Made by a program: the position numbers and the translations under genes. This document shows, piece after piece, positions 8,336 to 15,722 of a stretch of DNA of 27,753 nt; the stretch's first letter is position 1; the number at the start of each line of letters is the position of its first letter. The notes beneath the pieces were generated by a model. It was not told the origin of the DNA. It worked only from the letters and a program-made list of their open reading frames with translations, and made no database searches. The stretch is from Pseudomonadota bacterium. Lineage in GTDB: Bacteria > Pseudomonadota > Gammaproteobacteria > Burkholderiales > Casimicrobiaceae. Location of the stretch: positions 1 to 27,753 of the forward strand of contig JAKPSO010000486.1 in the NCBI GenBank assembly GCA_029571495.1, read 5' to 3'.

Positions 8336-8728
8336 TTAGAGCTTGATGAATAACGTTACGAGCGGCTCGTCACCGACTTGGCGACTCCAATGACCATGCA
8401 CGGTGGGATCGAAGCTGGCGCCTTCGGGTAGCGTGTCGTTCGAAAGAAACGACTCACCGGCTTTGAACACGCGCGAGCTGCCGTCATGCAGGCCGATTTC
8501 CATTTGACCACCGAGCACATAGAGCCACTGCGGTGAACCCGTGCAATGCCACTGACTGCGAAATCCAACTGGACTTTGCCGCAGCTGATAGCCGGTGGCA
8601 GGTAGCACCGGGGACAGCATGGACTGCGGGTTGCCTTCGGTGAGTGCAATGGCGTCCTCGCGAAATTTCGCGCGACCATCGGTGTCGGTGTACAGGATGA
8701 CTTGTTTGAGTGTCGTCGGCTGGCTCAT
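8336..8728 (-). CDS. Small cupin-like protein
   Basis: 130 residues with a beta-rich cupin-like core: GYQLRQSPVGFRSQWHCTGSPQWLYVLGGQMEIGL, then FKAGESFLSNDTLP and a C-terminal GDEPLVTLFIKL. The motif-1 histidine pair is reduced to one His (WHCTG), so metal binding is doubtful. Its ATG 8728 overlaps the stop of the upstream S4 gene in an ATGA arrangement, indicating translational coupling. It ends 13 bp from the convergent J/RDD gene. Probably ligand-binding or sensory; no function is assigned. Confidence 0.8.
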   Translation of the reverse strand: MSQPTTLKQVILYTDTDGRAKFREDAIALTEGNPQSMLSPVLPATGYQLRQSPVGFRSQWHCTGSPQWLYVLGGQMEIGLHDGSSRVFKAGESFLSNDTLPEGASFDPTVHGHWSRQVGDEPLVTLFIKL

Positions 8729-9186
8729 GCGTGGTGTTTACTGCGAGTTTTGGGTTTTCTCGACGGGCGCTTGGCCGTGACCATTTTGCCGGCTGATGGC
8801 GCAACACCCGCTGATCGCGCGCGGGGCTTTGCGCGAAGTTTTGTTGGGGGTTCCATGCCCGGAAAGACGGTCGCCATGATGGCTTGCGCGGCGGGCATCG
8901 ACGTTGGCTTGGGAGCCTTGGGTGGCTTGACCGGTTTTGGCGGGCGCGGCGTGTCGCTCTGGTGTACGTGAATCGAAACACCGGGAAGCTTGACCAACTG
9001 TCCTGCGCGAATCTTTGCGCTCTTGCGCAACTCCTGCGCGCTGTCCACTGTCACGACGCCCGTCGCAACGAGCGCCTTTCCGGCAGCACCGCTGTCGGCG
9101 ACCCCGGTGACCTTAAGTAAATTGTGCAAATCAATGAATTCGTCGTGCAACGCGAAGTGCAGGACTTGAATCGGGCTTTTTTTCAT
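8725..9186 (-). CDS. S4-domain RNA-binding protein (YbcJ-like) with basic Pro/Lys-rich tail
   Basis: From ATG 9186 the protein has 153 residues. Residues 1-75 match the small YbcJ-type S4 domain: FIDLHNLLKVTGVADSGAAGKALVATGVVTVDS, RKSAKIRAGQLVKLPG. The remaining half is low-complexity and rich in Pro, Lys and Arg (RPPKPVKPPKAPKP, KRPSRKPKTRSKHHA), unusual because YbcJ itself ends after the S4 domain. The frame is open to 9315, but only ATG 9186 fits the domain start; no good ribosome site is seen. It overlaps the downstream cupin by four bases. An RNA- or ribosome-binding role is likely from the family; the tail probably adds nonspecific nucleic-acid affinity. Confidence 0.85.
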   Translation of the reverse strand: MKKSPIQVLHFALHDEFIDLHNLLKVTGVADSGAAGKALVATGVVTVDSAQELRKSAKIRAGQLVKLPGVSIHVHQSDTPRPPKPVKPPKAPKPTSMPAAQAIMATVFPGMEPPTKLRAKPRARSAGVAPSAGKMVTAKRPSRKPKTRSKHHA

Positions 9187-9288
9187 GGGCCGAAGTATGG
9201 CATTTTGGGTGGAGACGTGCGTGATCAACGCTCCGCTGGGGAAGAAAAGCGTGTATTTGACGCGCGTCAAAGTTCCGGCGTTGCCTGC

Positions 9289-9319
9289 CTTGTTGACGTT
9301 GGTGGTCGTCCTCATTCAT
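9289..9319 (+). promoter_or_regulatory. Possible heat-shock (sigma32-type) promoter for hsp20
   Basis: CTTGTTG (9289-9295) and CCTCATTC (9310-9317) are 14 bases apart. They resemble the CTTGAAA / CCCCATNT elements of sigma32 promoters. The predicted transcript start is ~60 bases before the hsp20 ATG. The -35 box matches only in part. Confidence 0.35.
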
Positions 9320-9381
9320 GTTGTCAGGCGCAGCGAAGCCATTCGCTGGTCGGCATCTACACAACCAATGAAGGAGACACA

Positions 9382-9804
9382 ATGAACTCACTGATTGCTC
9401 GCAACAGCCTGTTTGATGAACTCTTCAAGGATTTCACGCCAGGTTACTTTGTGAAGCCGTTGCACGGCGATGCGCTCCCCGCGCAAATCAAGGTTGACGT
9501 GAAAGAAGTCGAAGGTGCGTACACCGTGAACGCAGAAATGCCCGGTGTAAGCAAAGACGAGATTCACGTCGGTATCGATGGCAACGTCGTGACGCTGCGT
9601 GCCGAGGTTAAGCAAGAAGACACCAAAACGGAAGGCGAGAAAGTGCTGCGCAGCGAGCGCTACTACGGGTCGGTATCCCGCAGCTTCCAACTACCGACTG
9701 AGATTGATGCGTCGCAAGCGAAGGCCAAGTACGACAACGGCGTGTTAGCGCTCACCTTGCCAAAGAAAACGGCCAGTAGTTCGAAGCGCCTCACCGTCGA
9801 ATAA
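9382..9804 (+). CDS. Small heat-shock protein, Hsp20/alpha-crystallin family
   Basis: 140 residues. An alpha-crystallin domain spans ~36-135: IKVDVKEVEGAYTVNAEMPGVSKDEIHVGIDGN, RYYGSVSRSFQLP, and the conserved end A.YDNGVLALTLPKK. The N-terminal arm is short (SLIARNSLFDELFKDFTPGYF). Such proteins are ATP-independent holdases forming cytoplasmic oligomers. The usual C-terminal I-x-I/V anchor is not obvious (RLTVE). ATG 9382 follows AAGGAG by five bases, so longer in-frame upstream readings are rejected. It is divergent from the S4 gene. A sigma32-like promoter candidate lies at 9289-9319. Confidence 0.96.
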   Translation: MNSLIARNSLFDELFKDFTPGYFVKPLHGDALPAQIKVDVKEVEGAYTVNAEMPGVSKDEIHVGIDGNVVTLRAEVKQEDTKTEGEKVLRSERYYGSVSRSFQLPTEIDASQAKAKYDNGVLALTLPKKTASSSKRLTVE

Positions 9805-9815
9805 CGATGAAAGAG

Positions 9816-9841
9816 GGCGACGCGACTAACGTTGCGTCGCC
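9816..9841. terminator. Hairpin downstream of hsp20
   Basis: GGCGACGC (9816-9823) and GCGTCGCC (9834-9841) form a perfect 8-bp stem with a 10-base loop, 11 bases after the hsp20 stop. There is no T run on the plus strand; a CTCTTTC follows on the minus strand. It may end hsp20 transcription or insulate it. Confidence 0.35.
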
Positions 9842-10068
9842 GCAACGCTCCGCGCTTGAACGTGGACGGTTGCGCTGAGCCGCGCTGAGTGAAAACGATT
9901 CGCATAGGGAATCACGCGCGCTTGACTATGCGCGGGCAGCGCGTCACCCACCGCCCAGATCTCGCTGGCCGCGTTGCTCATGTCTATGAACAAACCGTTA
10001 CTGCGTGCAGCCGCGAACGCGCACGCAGCCATGCTGGCGGCGCAAACAATGGCGCGTATCCATGCCAA
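9826..10068 (-). CDS. Possible small exported protein (weak) in an otherwise empty gap
   Basis: The 9805-10179 gap holds little else. This 80-residue reading frame begins at TTG 10068 with what could be a signal peptide (AWIRAIVCAASMAACAFAAA), followed by a mature part without recognisable motifs (SNAASEIWAVGDALPAH, RVIPYANRFHSARLSATV). Third codon positions are mostly G or C, as in neighbouring genes, which argues for coding. Against it: a TTG start with no ribosome site, and a 3' end that lies in the hairpin behind hsp20. No family recognised. Confidence 0.25.
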   Translation of the reverse strand: MAWIRAIVCAASMAACAFAAARSNGLFIDMSNAASEIWAVGDALPAHSQARVIPYANRFHSARLSATVHVQARSVAATQR

Positions 10069-10179
10069 GAAAACGTTGCGCGTTTGCGCGCGCCGATACC
10101 GTTTGTTTGCGCCAACTGATTGGCTCGGACTGACGGGGTCACGCTGTCGTGGCCCGCGGTATTCCCACTTGGAATATTC

Positions 10180-10368
10180 CTATTTCGTCTTGCAGGTGCT
10201 AAAGCCGAAAATCGCGTAGGGCGGACACCAGGCGAGTGCGCCTGTGGCAAGCGGTACAACGCCAAGCCAACCCCACCAGCCGACGGTACCGGTTGCCGCC
10301 AGGGCGATAAGTACGAGGCCCACGACGATGCGGAGGATGCGGTCAATGCCGCCAACGTTGGTTTTCAT
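10180..10368 (-). CDS. DUF2892 (YgaP-type transmembrane) protein
   Basis: 62 residues, the usual size for DUF2892. It starts MKTNVGGIDRILRIVVG, has two predicted membrane helices (IVVGLVLIALAA and WWGWLGVVPLATGALAW), and ends with the family's CPPYAIFGFSTC cysteine pair (Cys48, Cys59). ATG 10368 has AGGAA eight bases upstream, so the longer frame to 10440 is rejected. The protein sits in the inner membrane; related domains are fused to rhodanese in YgaP, suggesting sulfur or redox chemistry, but its own role is unknown. A CRP-like site lies about 58 bases upstream and the Crp/Fnr gene follows immediately upstream. Confidence 0.92.
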   Translation of the reverse strand: MKTNVGGIDRILRIVVGLVLIALAATGTVGWWGWLGVVPLATGALAWCPPYAIFGFSTCKTK

Positions 10369-10425
10369 GGAGAAGTTCCTTTCGGTGAATGAGACTTCAT
10401 TTGATACCGTAGGACGTCGCCCGTC

Positions 10426-10441
10426 AGTGACTGAAGTCACA
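10426..10441 (-). promoter_or_regulatory. CRP/FNR-type operator, GTGA-N6-TCAC
   Basis: AGTGACTGAAGTCACA contains a perfect GTGACT-GA-AGTCAC inverted repeat, the CRP-type half-sites with the correct six-base spacer. On the minus strand, TATCAA (10401-10406) lies 30 bases downstream, centre to centre, close to the ~32 expected for an activator site at -41.5. The DUF2892 start is at 10368. See the neighbouring regulator for the matching recognition helix. Confidence 0.65.
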
Positions 10442-10454
10442 TTGCCGCTGACAC

Positions 10455-11090
10455 CTAGCTGCCGAGCGCACGCAGCGCAGCGCTGTCCAGTATGCGAATA
10501 TGTTCACGCGACAGTTCAACTAGACCCGAACGCTCGAAACGGCGAAGCAGTCGGGTGACGATTTCACGCACCGTTCCAAGTTCATCGGCAAGCGCTTGAT
10601 GCGTGGTCACAATCACCTGCCCGTGCCCTAGAAGCGTGGCCGCCAAGCGCTGGTCGAGGCGGTGAAACGCGATCGCGTCCACGAGCGAGGTCAAATCTGC
10701 CATGCGCTCGGCAAACATGCCCAACACCGACTCTCGAAAACGGGGCTCCGCTAGCCACGCGTAAAACTGCGACGGTGGAATCATGGCGATGCGCGTCTCG
10801 CGTGTCGTGACGCCCGTGGCGGAGAGAGGCACGTGCCCAAACAGACTCGCGGCGGACACCAGACAGATTTCGCCTTCCGCGACGCGGTAAAGTTCCAGTG
10901 ACCGACCTTCGGATGACTGTCGCGAGACTCGCACTTCTCCTGCCAGCACAAGCGGAAACCCCGCGCACGGTTGGCCCACATCAAACAACACGGTGCCCGA
11001 AGGCGCAGTCATTTGCACGAGCGAATCAAGCGCCGTGGGATCGATAGCGCCAAGCGCATCGAACGCTTGGAAGGGATTTGCGGAGATCAT
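10455..11090 (-). CDS. Crp/Fnr family transcriptional regulator
   Basis: 211 residues. A cyclic-nucleotide-binding-like beta-barrel covers ~10-115 (SGTVLFDVGQPCAGFPLVLAGEVRV, ELYRVAEGEICLVSAASLFG). A dimerisation helix and a winged helix-turn-helix follow (THQALADELGTVREIVTRLLRRFERSGLVEL, ~163-192). The recognition helix reads REIVTR (Arg175, Glu176, Arg180), matching RETVGR of E. coli CRP at the three bases-contacting positions. There is no N-terminal cysteine cluster for an FNR-type iron-sulfur centre, and the cAMP-binding phosphate cassette is not evident, so the signal is unknown. It directly precedes the DUF2892 gene, with the operator in the 86-bp gap. Confidence 0.92.
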   Translation of the reverse strand: MISANPFQAFDALGAIDPTALDSLVQMTAPSGTVLFDVGQPCAGFPLVLAGEVRVSRQSSEGRSLELYRVAEGEICLVSAASLFGHVPLSATGVTTRETRIAMIPPSQFYAWLAEPRFRESVLGMFAERMADLTSLVDAIAFHRLDQRLAATLLGHGQVIVTTHQALADELGTVREIVTRLLRRFERSGLVELSREHIRILDSAALRALGS

Positions 11091-11183
11091 GGGTAGATCG
11101 TAGCGACTATTGGACTGCCTGCGCGTCGGGAGCGGCCATTTTCACAAACTCTCAGTGATTCTTCTTCAGTCACACCTAGGGCT

Positions 11184-11780
11184 TCATCTCGCGACAAAAG
11201 TCTCCACAAACACGACTTCGCAGGCGCCGGGACCCGTGTCGTCGCGGGTCAGCGACGTCGGGAGCGACCAACCCTCTGGCGACTTCACATCGACTAATCT
11301 GCCGGAGAGCATTACGATCTGTCCCACGCGAGCACGCAGAATCGCGTTGCGCACTGAATCGTTGGCGGGAATCAAGTGCATGTTCGAGAACGAGGACGAG
11401 ATTACCTTGACTTCCTCGTCGGGCAGGCGTTCGCCTGATCGCCAAAAGGCGAACCTTCCGCTTTGCGAAACGCGGATGGTTTCCAGCTTTGCGGTGTCGG
11501 AAAGCGACCCCCACCCGAACGCGATGTCGCGCGGCATCAGCGAAGCATATTTGTCTAGGTGATACCGCTCGGCCGCGAGAATACGTGCGGTGAGATCAAA
11601 GTGCGCGCGCGGTGTCAACGAATGGTTGTCGTGCGCGAAGGAAGGTGCGGAGGCGATGAGCGCCTGTCGGGGTGCTTCAGGCGCGAGAATGCCTGGTGCT
11701 TGTGAGACCTCGCGCGACAGCCAGCCATCAACCGCGCCGTAGAGGCAGAGCGCGGTCAGTGCAACAGTGACGGGCCGCAC
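11184..11780 (-). CDS. Conserved exported protein of unknown function
   Basis: 198 residues with an N-terminal hydrophobic segment (VTVALTALCLYGAVDGWLS) that could anchor it in the membrane or act as a signal peptide. The core has the pattern of a proteobacterial hypothetical family I recognise only by sequence: FDLTARILAAERYHLD, MPRDIAFGWGSLSD, SQSGRFAFWR, ANMHLIPA-like SNMHLIPAN, RARVGQIVMLSGRLVDV, and DTGPGACEVVFVE near the end. No catalytic motif is seen. The start is GTG 11780, 16 bases after the upstream gene's stop, so the two are likely one operon. Crp/Fnr lies 93 bp downstream. Confidence 0.8.
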   Translation of the reverse strand: MRPVTVALTALCLYGAVDGWLSREVSQAPGILAPEAPRQALIASAPSFAHDNHSLTPRAHFDLTARILAAERYHLDKYASLMPRDIAFGWGSLSDTAKLETIRVSQSGRFAFWRSGERLPDEEVKVISSSFSNMHLIPANDSVRNAILRARVGQIVMLSGRLVDVKSPEGWSLPTSLTRDDTGPGACEVVFVETFVAR

Positions 11781-11796
11781 TAAAGCGGCGCAGCCG

Positions 11797-12399
11797 TTAC
11801 TTAGATTTCAGAAAGCCGCACAATGACGCATCGCGCGCGAGCGCAACGTCAAGCGCGACTGTGCCTAAATTGGCGGTCGCTGGGGACCGCACGCTTTCGA
11901 GTTCGAGTTTGACCGGGATAGTCGCGGGCGGCGCGCTCAGTTGGTGAGCGGTCATGTACTCGGTTACCGCCTGCGCGGTGATGGGGAACCAGACTTGGGG
12001 CCTGCCATTTTTTGCAGCAAACGCCGAACTTCCCGCAGCGAGCGTGCTTGGGTTGCTCAACGAAATTTTGCGCACTTGCTTGTTGTCGATCGAAAGCGAT
12101 AGCGTGGCTTGCACACCCTTTGCGGAGATCGCGGCATTGCCCGCATTTTTCATCTCAACCGCGATGCCACCCATGTACGCTGTGCCGGCCGGAGCTGGAC
12201 TGCACTGTCCTGCAAGCGACCGTGCAGAAATCATCACGTTTGCACCGCCATCCGATGCAGCCACTGCAGCATTGGCGACGCCAACACTTTGCGCGTGCAA
12301 TGCAAACGGCGAGACACACACGGCAAGCGTTGACAGTGCTGCGATTGCGCGGAAGTTCGTCACGCAATGGGACAGAGAAGAGGTGGCCAATTGGAGCAT
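11797..12399 (-). CDS. Secreted protein of unknown function
   Basis: From ATG 12399, 200 residues with a signal peptide (FRAIAALSTLAVCVSPFALHAQS, cleavage likely after AHA). The mature part looks beta-rich: VMISARSLAGQCSPAPAGTAYMGGIAVEMKNAG, VQATLSLSIDNKQVRKISLS, VWFPITAQAVTEYM. It has two cysteines (QCSP and LCGF at the end) that could form a disulfide. GAAAAGGG lies about eight bases before the ATG, so the upstream start at 12441 is not used here. The 12400-12644 gap to the divergent epimerase is AT-rich and must hold both promoters; I could not pick convincing boxes. Followed by another exported protein. Confidence 0.75.
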   Translation of the reverse strand: MLQLATSSLSHCVTNFRAIAALSTLAVCVSPFALHAQSVGVANAAVAASDGGANVMISARSLAGQCSPAPAGTAYMGGIAVEMKNAGNAAISAKGVQATLSLSIDNKQVRKISLSNPSTLAAGSSAFAAKNGRPQVWFPITAQAVTEYMTAHQLSAPPATIPVKLELESVRSPATANLGTVALDVALARDASLCGFLKSK

Positions 12400-12644
12400 G
12401 AAAAAACCCTTTTCGTGATGGACAGTGCGCGCTCGGCACACAAAAAGTCGCGGACGTAAATTGCATCGAACTACGCGCTTTTTTCTGCATCAGCAGATTT
12501 GCGCGAAGCCGCATTCCACAACGATTCTAACGGTGCAATGCGTATTCGAAAAGTACTTGCGATTTATGCCAACGGAATAGTGTTCGTTGCTTTTTTTCTT
12601 TCGTAAATCAACTCAATCCCGTGCGTGAGGAATATGCTGTCGTT

Positions 12645-13673
12645 ATGAAGCTTTTAATTCTTGGCGGCACCGGTTTTATCGGCACACATCAGGTGCCCTA
12701 CGCGCTTGAACGCGGCCATGACGTGACGCTTTTCAATCGTGGTCGACGTTCCGCTGAGGTGCTCGATGGCGTCACCTATCTCGTCGGTGATCGGGACGCG
12801 GGCGACTACCACTCGCTTGCTGGACTGCAGTTTGACGCTTGCATCGACAACGCGGTGTTGGTGCCGCGTTGGGTGCGCGGCGCGGCGGCTGCCTTGCTCG
12901 GCAACATCGGTCACTACACCTTTATTTCAACAACGTCGGTCTACGCGAGTGACGCAAAGATCAACGCGGATGAGTCCGATCCTCGTGTGTCATACGCGGG
13001 CATTGATGTGTTGGCGAAGTCACCTGCCGACGTTCGCGCGGACATGTCGCTCTACGGTGCGCTTAAGGCTGCGAGCGAGGACGAAGCACTACGGCAATTC
13101 GACGGTGGCTCGGCGATCATTCGCCCCGGGCTCATCGTTGGGCCTGGCGATGAATCCGATCGCTTCACCTACTGGCCGGTGCGCATGGCCACCGGCGGCA
13201 CGGACGGCCGAATGTTGATTCCACCACGAGAAGATCCGCTGCAATTTATCGATGTGCGCGATTTGGCTGAATGGTCGGTGCGCGTTGCGGAAGCGCAAAC
13301 GACCGGTGTGTTCAATGCGAAAGGCCCCGACTACCACCTCACAGTCGGAACCATGATCGACACGGTGCACACGGTGTCGAAAAGTGAAGTCACACTCTGC
13401 GAAGCCTCACGCGAGTTTCTTGCGGCCAATGAGGTGCAGCCGTGGTCGGATCTTCCCGTGTGGATTCCCGGCGTCGGCGACATGGCGGGGGCGCATCGCC
13501 GCAGCGTGGCGCGCGCCATCGAAGCCGGCTTGACGTACCGTGCGTTGTCCACAACGGTGGCGGACACTCTCACGTGGTGGCACGGCCTACCCGAGACGCG
13601 ACGCGCGGCGCTTAAATGGGGCATGAGCCACGAGCGTGAACGCGCGCTTCTGGCGCTTTGGGATCGGCGCTAA
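12645..13673 (+). CDS. NAD-dependent epimerase/dehydratase (extended SDR)
   Basis: 342 residues. The N-terminal Rossmann motif is KLLILGGTGFIGTHQV, followed by VTLFNRGRR, where the Arg-rich end of the second strand could favour NADP. FISTTSVYAS carries the active-site Ser/Thr and YGALK the Tyr-x-x-x-Lys pair (Tyr ~135). IRPGLIVGPGDESDRFTYWPVR and FIDVRDLAEW follow as in epimerase-like reductases. It resembles the group annotated as NAD-dependent epimerase or isoflavone-reductase-like protein rather than a named sugar epimerase. ATG 12645 is chosen over GTG 12621 because the Rossmann motif starts at once; GAGGA precedes it by 12 bases. It is monocistronic as far as I can see. Confidence 0.9.
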   Translation: MKLLILGGTGFIGTHQVPYALERGHDVTLFNRGRRSAEVLDGVTYLVGDRDAGDYHSLAGLQFDACIDNAVLVPRWVRGAAAALLGNIGHYTFISTTSVYASDAKINADESDPRVSYAGIDVLAKSPADVRADMSLYGALKAASEDEALRQFDGGSAIIRPGLIVGPGDESDRFTYWPVRMATGGTDGRMLIPPREDPLQFIDVRDLAEWSVRVAEAQTTGVFNAKGPDYHLTVGTMIDTVHTVSKSEVTLCEASREFLAANEVQPWSDLPVWIPGVGDMAGAHRRSVARAIEAGLTYRALSTTVADTLTWWHGLPETRRAALKWGMSHERERALLALWDRR

Positions 13674-13808
13674 AACTCGCACTTCAAAGCGCGGACGCGG
13701 CGGCGCGCGCGAACCTCCGCTAAGATTGCATTGAGAATCCCCGCATGGCAGCAGTCGTGTGTGCGATGCCTAACCATTAACGACATGCCGCAACGAACCG
13801 GAGCAATC

Positions 13809-14573
13809 ATGAAAATATTCCAGACCATACGCAGCCTCGCCTGCGCCGCGTTGGCTTCGGCAGCGTTTGCCGTTACCGCATCAAATGCCGTTGCGGCCAC
13901 TTACTACTACGTGAACTGGACGGCGGCAAACGTCGCTGCGGGTACCGCCAGTGGCACGATCACGCTGCCCGATTCATCGGTTGTGACTGTGAACTTTCAA
14001 GCGCTCAACGCGGACAACACGCCCGGCACGCTGTTCGGCGCGCAAACGAGCGGCGGCACGAACTACTGGGTACCCTCGGCTCCGTATGTCGGCACGACCG
14101 TGAGCAACGCGCCGCCGGACACGGACATTTTGCAACTGGCCGGCGGCCTGAATCAGCGCTACCGTGTCACGCTTTCGGAAGCGGTGCGCGATCCGATCAT
14201 GCCGATCGTGAGCTTGGGTAGTCCAGGAACAGCGATAACTTATAACTTCACGCTTCCTTTCACCATCTTGAGCCAAGGCACCGGCTATTGGGGCGGCACA
14301 TCCACCTCACTGACCGCGCTGTCTGCCAATATTCTGCAGGGCGCGGAAGGTCATGGCACAGTGCAATTCTCAGGGTCCATTTCGCAAATCGAATGGACGG
14401 TACCAACTTCTGAGGCGTGGCATGGCTTCACCTTCGGCATTCGCACGACCGAGCGTATTGATCCGATCGCGGGTCGACCGATCCCGACCAATACGCCGTG
14501 GGCGATTGCGCTCTTGCTCGCCACGATTTTGGTCGCGGGCGGTTTGCGCTTGAAAGCGCGCCGCAGCAAGTAG
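13809..14573 (+). CDS. Exported protein with IPTL-CTERM-like sorting tail
   Basis: 254 residues: signal peptide (IRSLACAALASAAFAVTASNAVAA), a beta-rich mature region opening ATYYYVNWTAANVAAGTASG and continuing with TLPDSSVVTVNF and NYWVPSAPYVG, then a C-terminal tail. The tail reads RPIPTNTPWAIALLLATILVAGGLRLKARRSK: a short IPT-x signature, one membrane helix and an Arg/Lys-rich end. This is the layout of IPTL-CTERM substrates (usual signature IPTLSEW), processed and sorted in exopolysaccharide-producing bacteria. The Leu is replaced by Asn. ATG 13809 follows GGAG by five bases. The domain itself is not recognised. A second tail-bearing gene is at 21397. Confidence 0.82.
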   Translation: MKIFQTIRSLACAALASAAFAVTASNAVAATYYYVNWTAANVAAGTASGTITLPDSSVVTVNFQALNADNTPGTLFGAQTSGGTNYWVPSAPYVGTTVSNAPPDTDILQLAGGLNQRYRVTLSEAVRDPIMPIVSLGSPGTAITYNFTLPFTILSQGTGYWGGTSTSLTALSANILQGAEGHGTVQFSGSISQIEWTVPTSEAWHGFTFGIRTTERIDPIAGRPIPTNTPWAIALLLATILVAGGLRLKARRSK

Positions 14574-14649
14574 TTTCAACCCATGCAATGATGGCCGCGC
14601 GCGCCGCGCCGTACTTGAACCAAAAGCACTACATAGCCCAACGCGAGCG

Positions 14650-15075
14650 ATGGCGACTTACAACTTTGGTGGACACGTCGGGCTAAGCGCCGGCGAATTG
14701 TTTTTTTGGGTGACGGTGGATTCAGCGCTGGATCACTTCGGTTTTGATGACGTTGCTGCAATGGCCGCGATCATCTCTGGACAGCCGATCATTCCTGCCG
14801 CAGGCAAGTTAGCTGGCGCCACGCCCGGAACGTCACCCGCGTCGCTCGTTCTGTCACGCGCCCTCAACGTGAAACTTCCGTTTCGACTACCTACGCTCAC
14901 GGGCGCGAGTCTGCGCACGTTACGCGTTTCGTTCACGCGAAATTTGGGACGCTTTGCAGGGCGAACCGTGCCGGTGCTCGGATGGGTGTGGCTCGCCTAT
15001 GACGTCACGCAAATTCTTTGGACGGCGGTGAATCGCTACAACCAAATCGCGCAGCGCTCGGATCGCTTGTGGTGA
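14650..15075 (+). CDS. Hydrophobic protein of unknown function coupled to DUF1493
   Basis: 141 residues. Conserved-looking blocks are GLSAGELFFWVTVDSALDHFGFDDVAAMAAIISGQP, GKLAGATPGTSPAS, LPTLTG and RYTRNLG-like SFTRNLGRFAGRTVPVLGWVWLAYDVTQI. The last is a probable membrane-associated helix. There is no signal peptide. The start has no strong ribosome site (GCGAGCG precedes ATG). Its TGA shares four bases with the GTG of the next gene, so the two products are probably made in a fixed ratio. I recall similar proteins paired with DUF1493 in enterobacteria and betaproteobacteria, but cannot name the family or function. Confidence 0.75.
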   Translation: MATYNFGGHVGLSAGELFFWVTVDSALDHFGFDDVAAMAAIISGQPIIPAAGKLAGATPGTSPASLVLSRALNVKLPFRLPTLTGASLRTLRVSFTRNLGRFAGRTVPVLGWVWLAYDVTQILWTAVNRYNQIAQRSDRLW

Positions 15076-15407
15076 GCGCGCCGTCCAACGAAATATTGGA
15101 GCGTGTTCGCTCCTGTATTGCCGCACATCAGGCCATCCCCTTGGCACGCATTCACGCGAACTCGCGCCTTGTCGAAGACTTGCGCGTAGACGGCGACGAT
15201 TTAGTGGAATTGATAGACCATCTGTTCGCGAGCTTTGAGATTGCGCCGAATGAATTCGACTATCGCGAGTTCGTGTCGCCCGAAGGCTTAAGTTTGTTTA
15301 GTCTTCGTCGTGGAAGCGCGACGCCTGACCAGCCGAGCCACCGAGCCCTGACCGTAGCGATGATTGCACACGCCGCCGTTGCGCACGCGTGGAGTCGCGG
15401 GCTGTGA
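15072..15407 (+). CDS. DUF1493 family (acyl-carrier-protein-like) protein
   Basis: 111 residues from GTG 15072, which overlaps the preceding stop (GTGA). The pattern is that of a carrier-protein four-helix bundle: LERVRSCIAAHQAIPLARIHANSRLVEDLRVDGDDLVELIDHLFASFEI. Where carrier proteins have the phosphopantetheine serine (DSL) this reads GDD, as I recall for DUF1493, so it probably does not carry an acyl chain. The C-terminal ~40 residues (LFSLRRGSATPDQ..., then hydrophobic AMIAHAAVAHAW) are an add-on. Likely partner of the upstream hydrophobic protein. Confidence 0.82.
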   Translation: MSAPSNEILERVRSCIAAHQAIPLARIHANSRLVEDLRVDGDDLVELIDHLFASFEIAPNEFDYREFVSPEGLSLFSLRRGSATPDQPSHRALTVAMIAHAAVAHAWSRGL

Positions 15408-15446
15408 TGCGCGGTGGCTACACGGGCAAACGGCATTGAAAGTGAT

Positions 15447-15722
15447 ATGACCGAACCCACAAAAACGCCTAGCGCTCAGCACAAGAACCCGTTGCATGGC
15501 GTCACGCTCGAAGCAATCGTCACGGCGCTGGTCGCGCACTTCGGTTGGCCGGAACTGGGTGAACGAATTCCGGTGCGCTGTTTCACGCACGACCCAAGCA
15601 TTGCGTCGAGCCTCAAATTCCTGCGCAAAACGCCGTGGGCGCGCGAAAAAGTCGAGGGTCTGTATCTCTTCATGCTGCGCGACATTCGCCGCGCGGACAA
15701 TGCGACGCAAGGGCCACATTGA
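15447..15722 (+). CDS. VF530 family protein
   Basis: 91 residues with the VF530 signature over nearly the whole length: NPLHGVTLEAIVTALVAHFGW, ELGERIPVRCFTHDPSIASSLKFLRKTPWAREKVEGLYL. The family is small, helical and described as DNA-binding from structure; its role is not established. ATG 15447 fits the family start; GTG 15414 would add 11 unrelated residues. It lies 39 bases after the DUF1493 gene. Its stop codon directly abuts the repeat element at 15723. Confidence 0.92.
   Translation: MTEPTKTPSAQHKNPLHGVTLEAIVTALVAHFGWPELGERIPVRCFTHDPSIASSLKFLRKTPWAREKVEGLYLFMLRDIRRADNATQGPH

Noticed and set aside
9124..9381. N-terminal extension of hsp20
   Set aside because: AAGGAG directly before ATG 9382 and the usual Hsp20 start make the upstream part untranslated.
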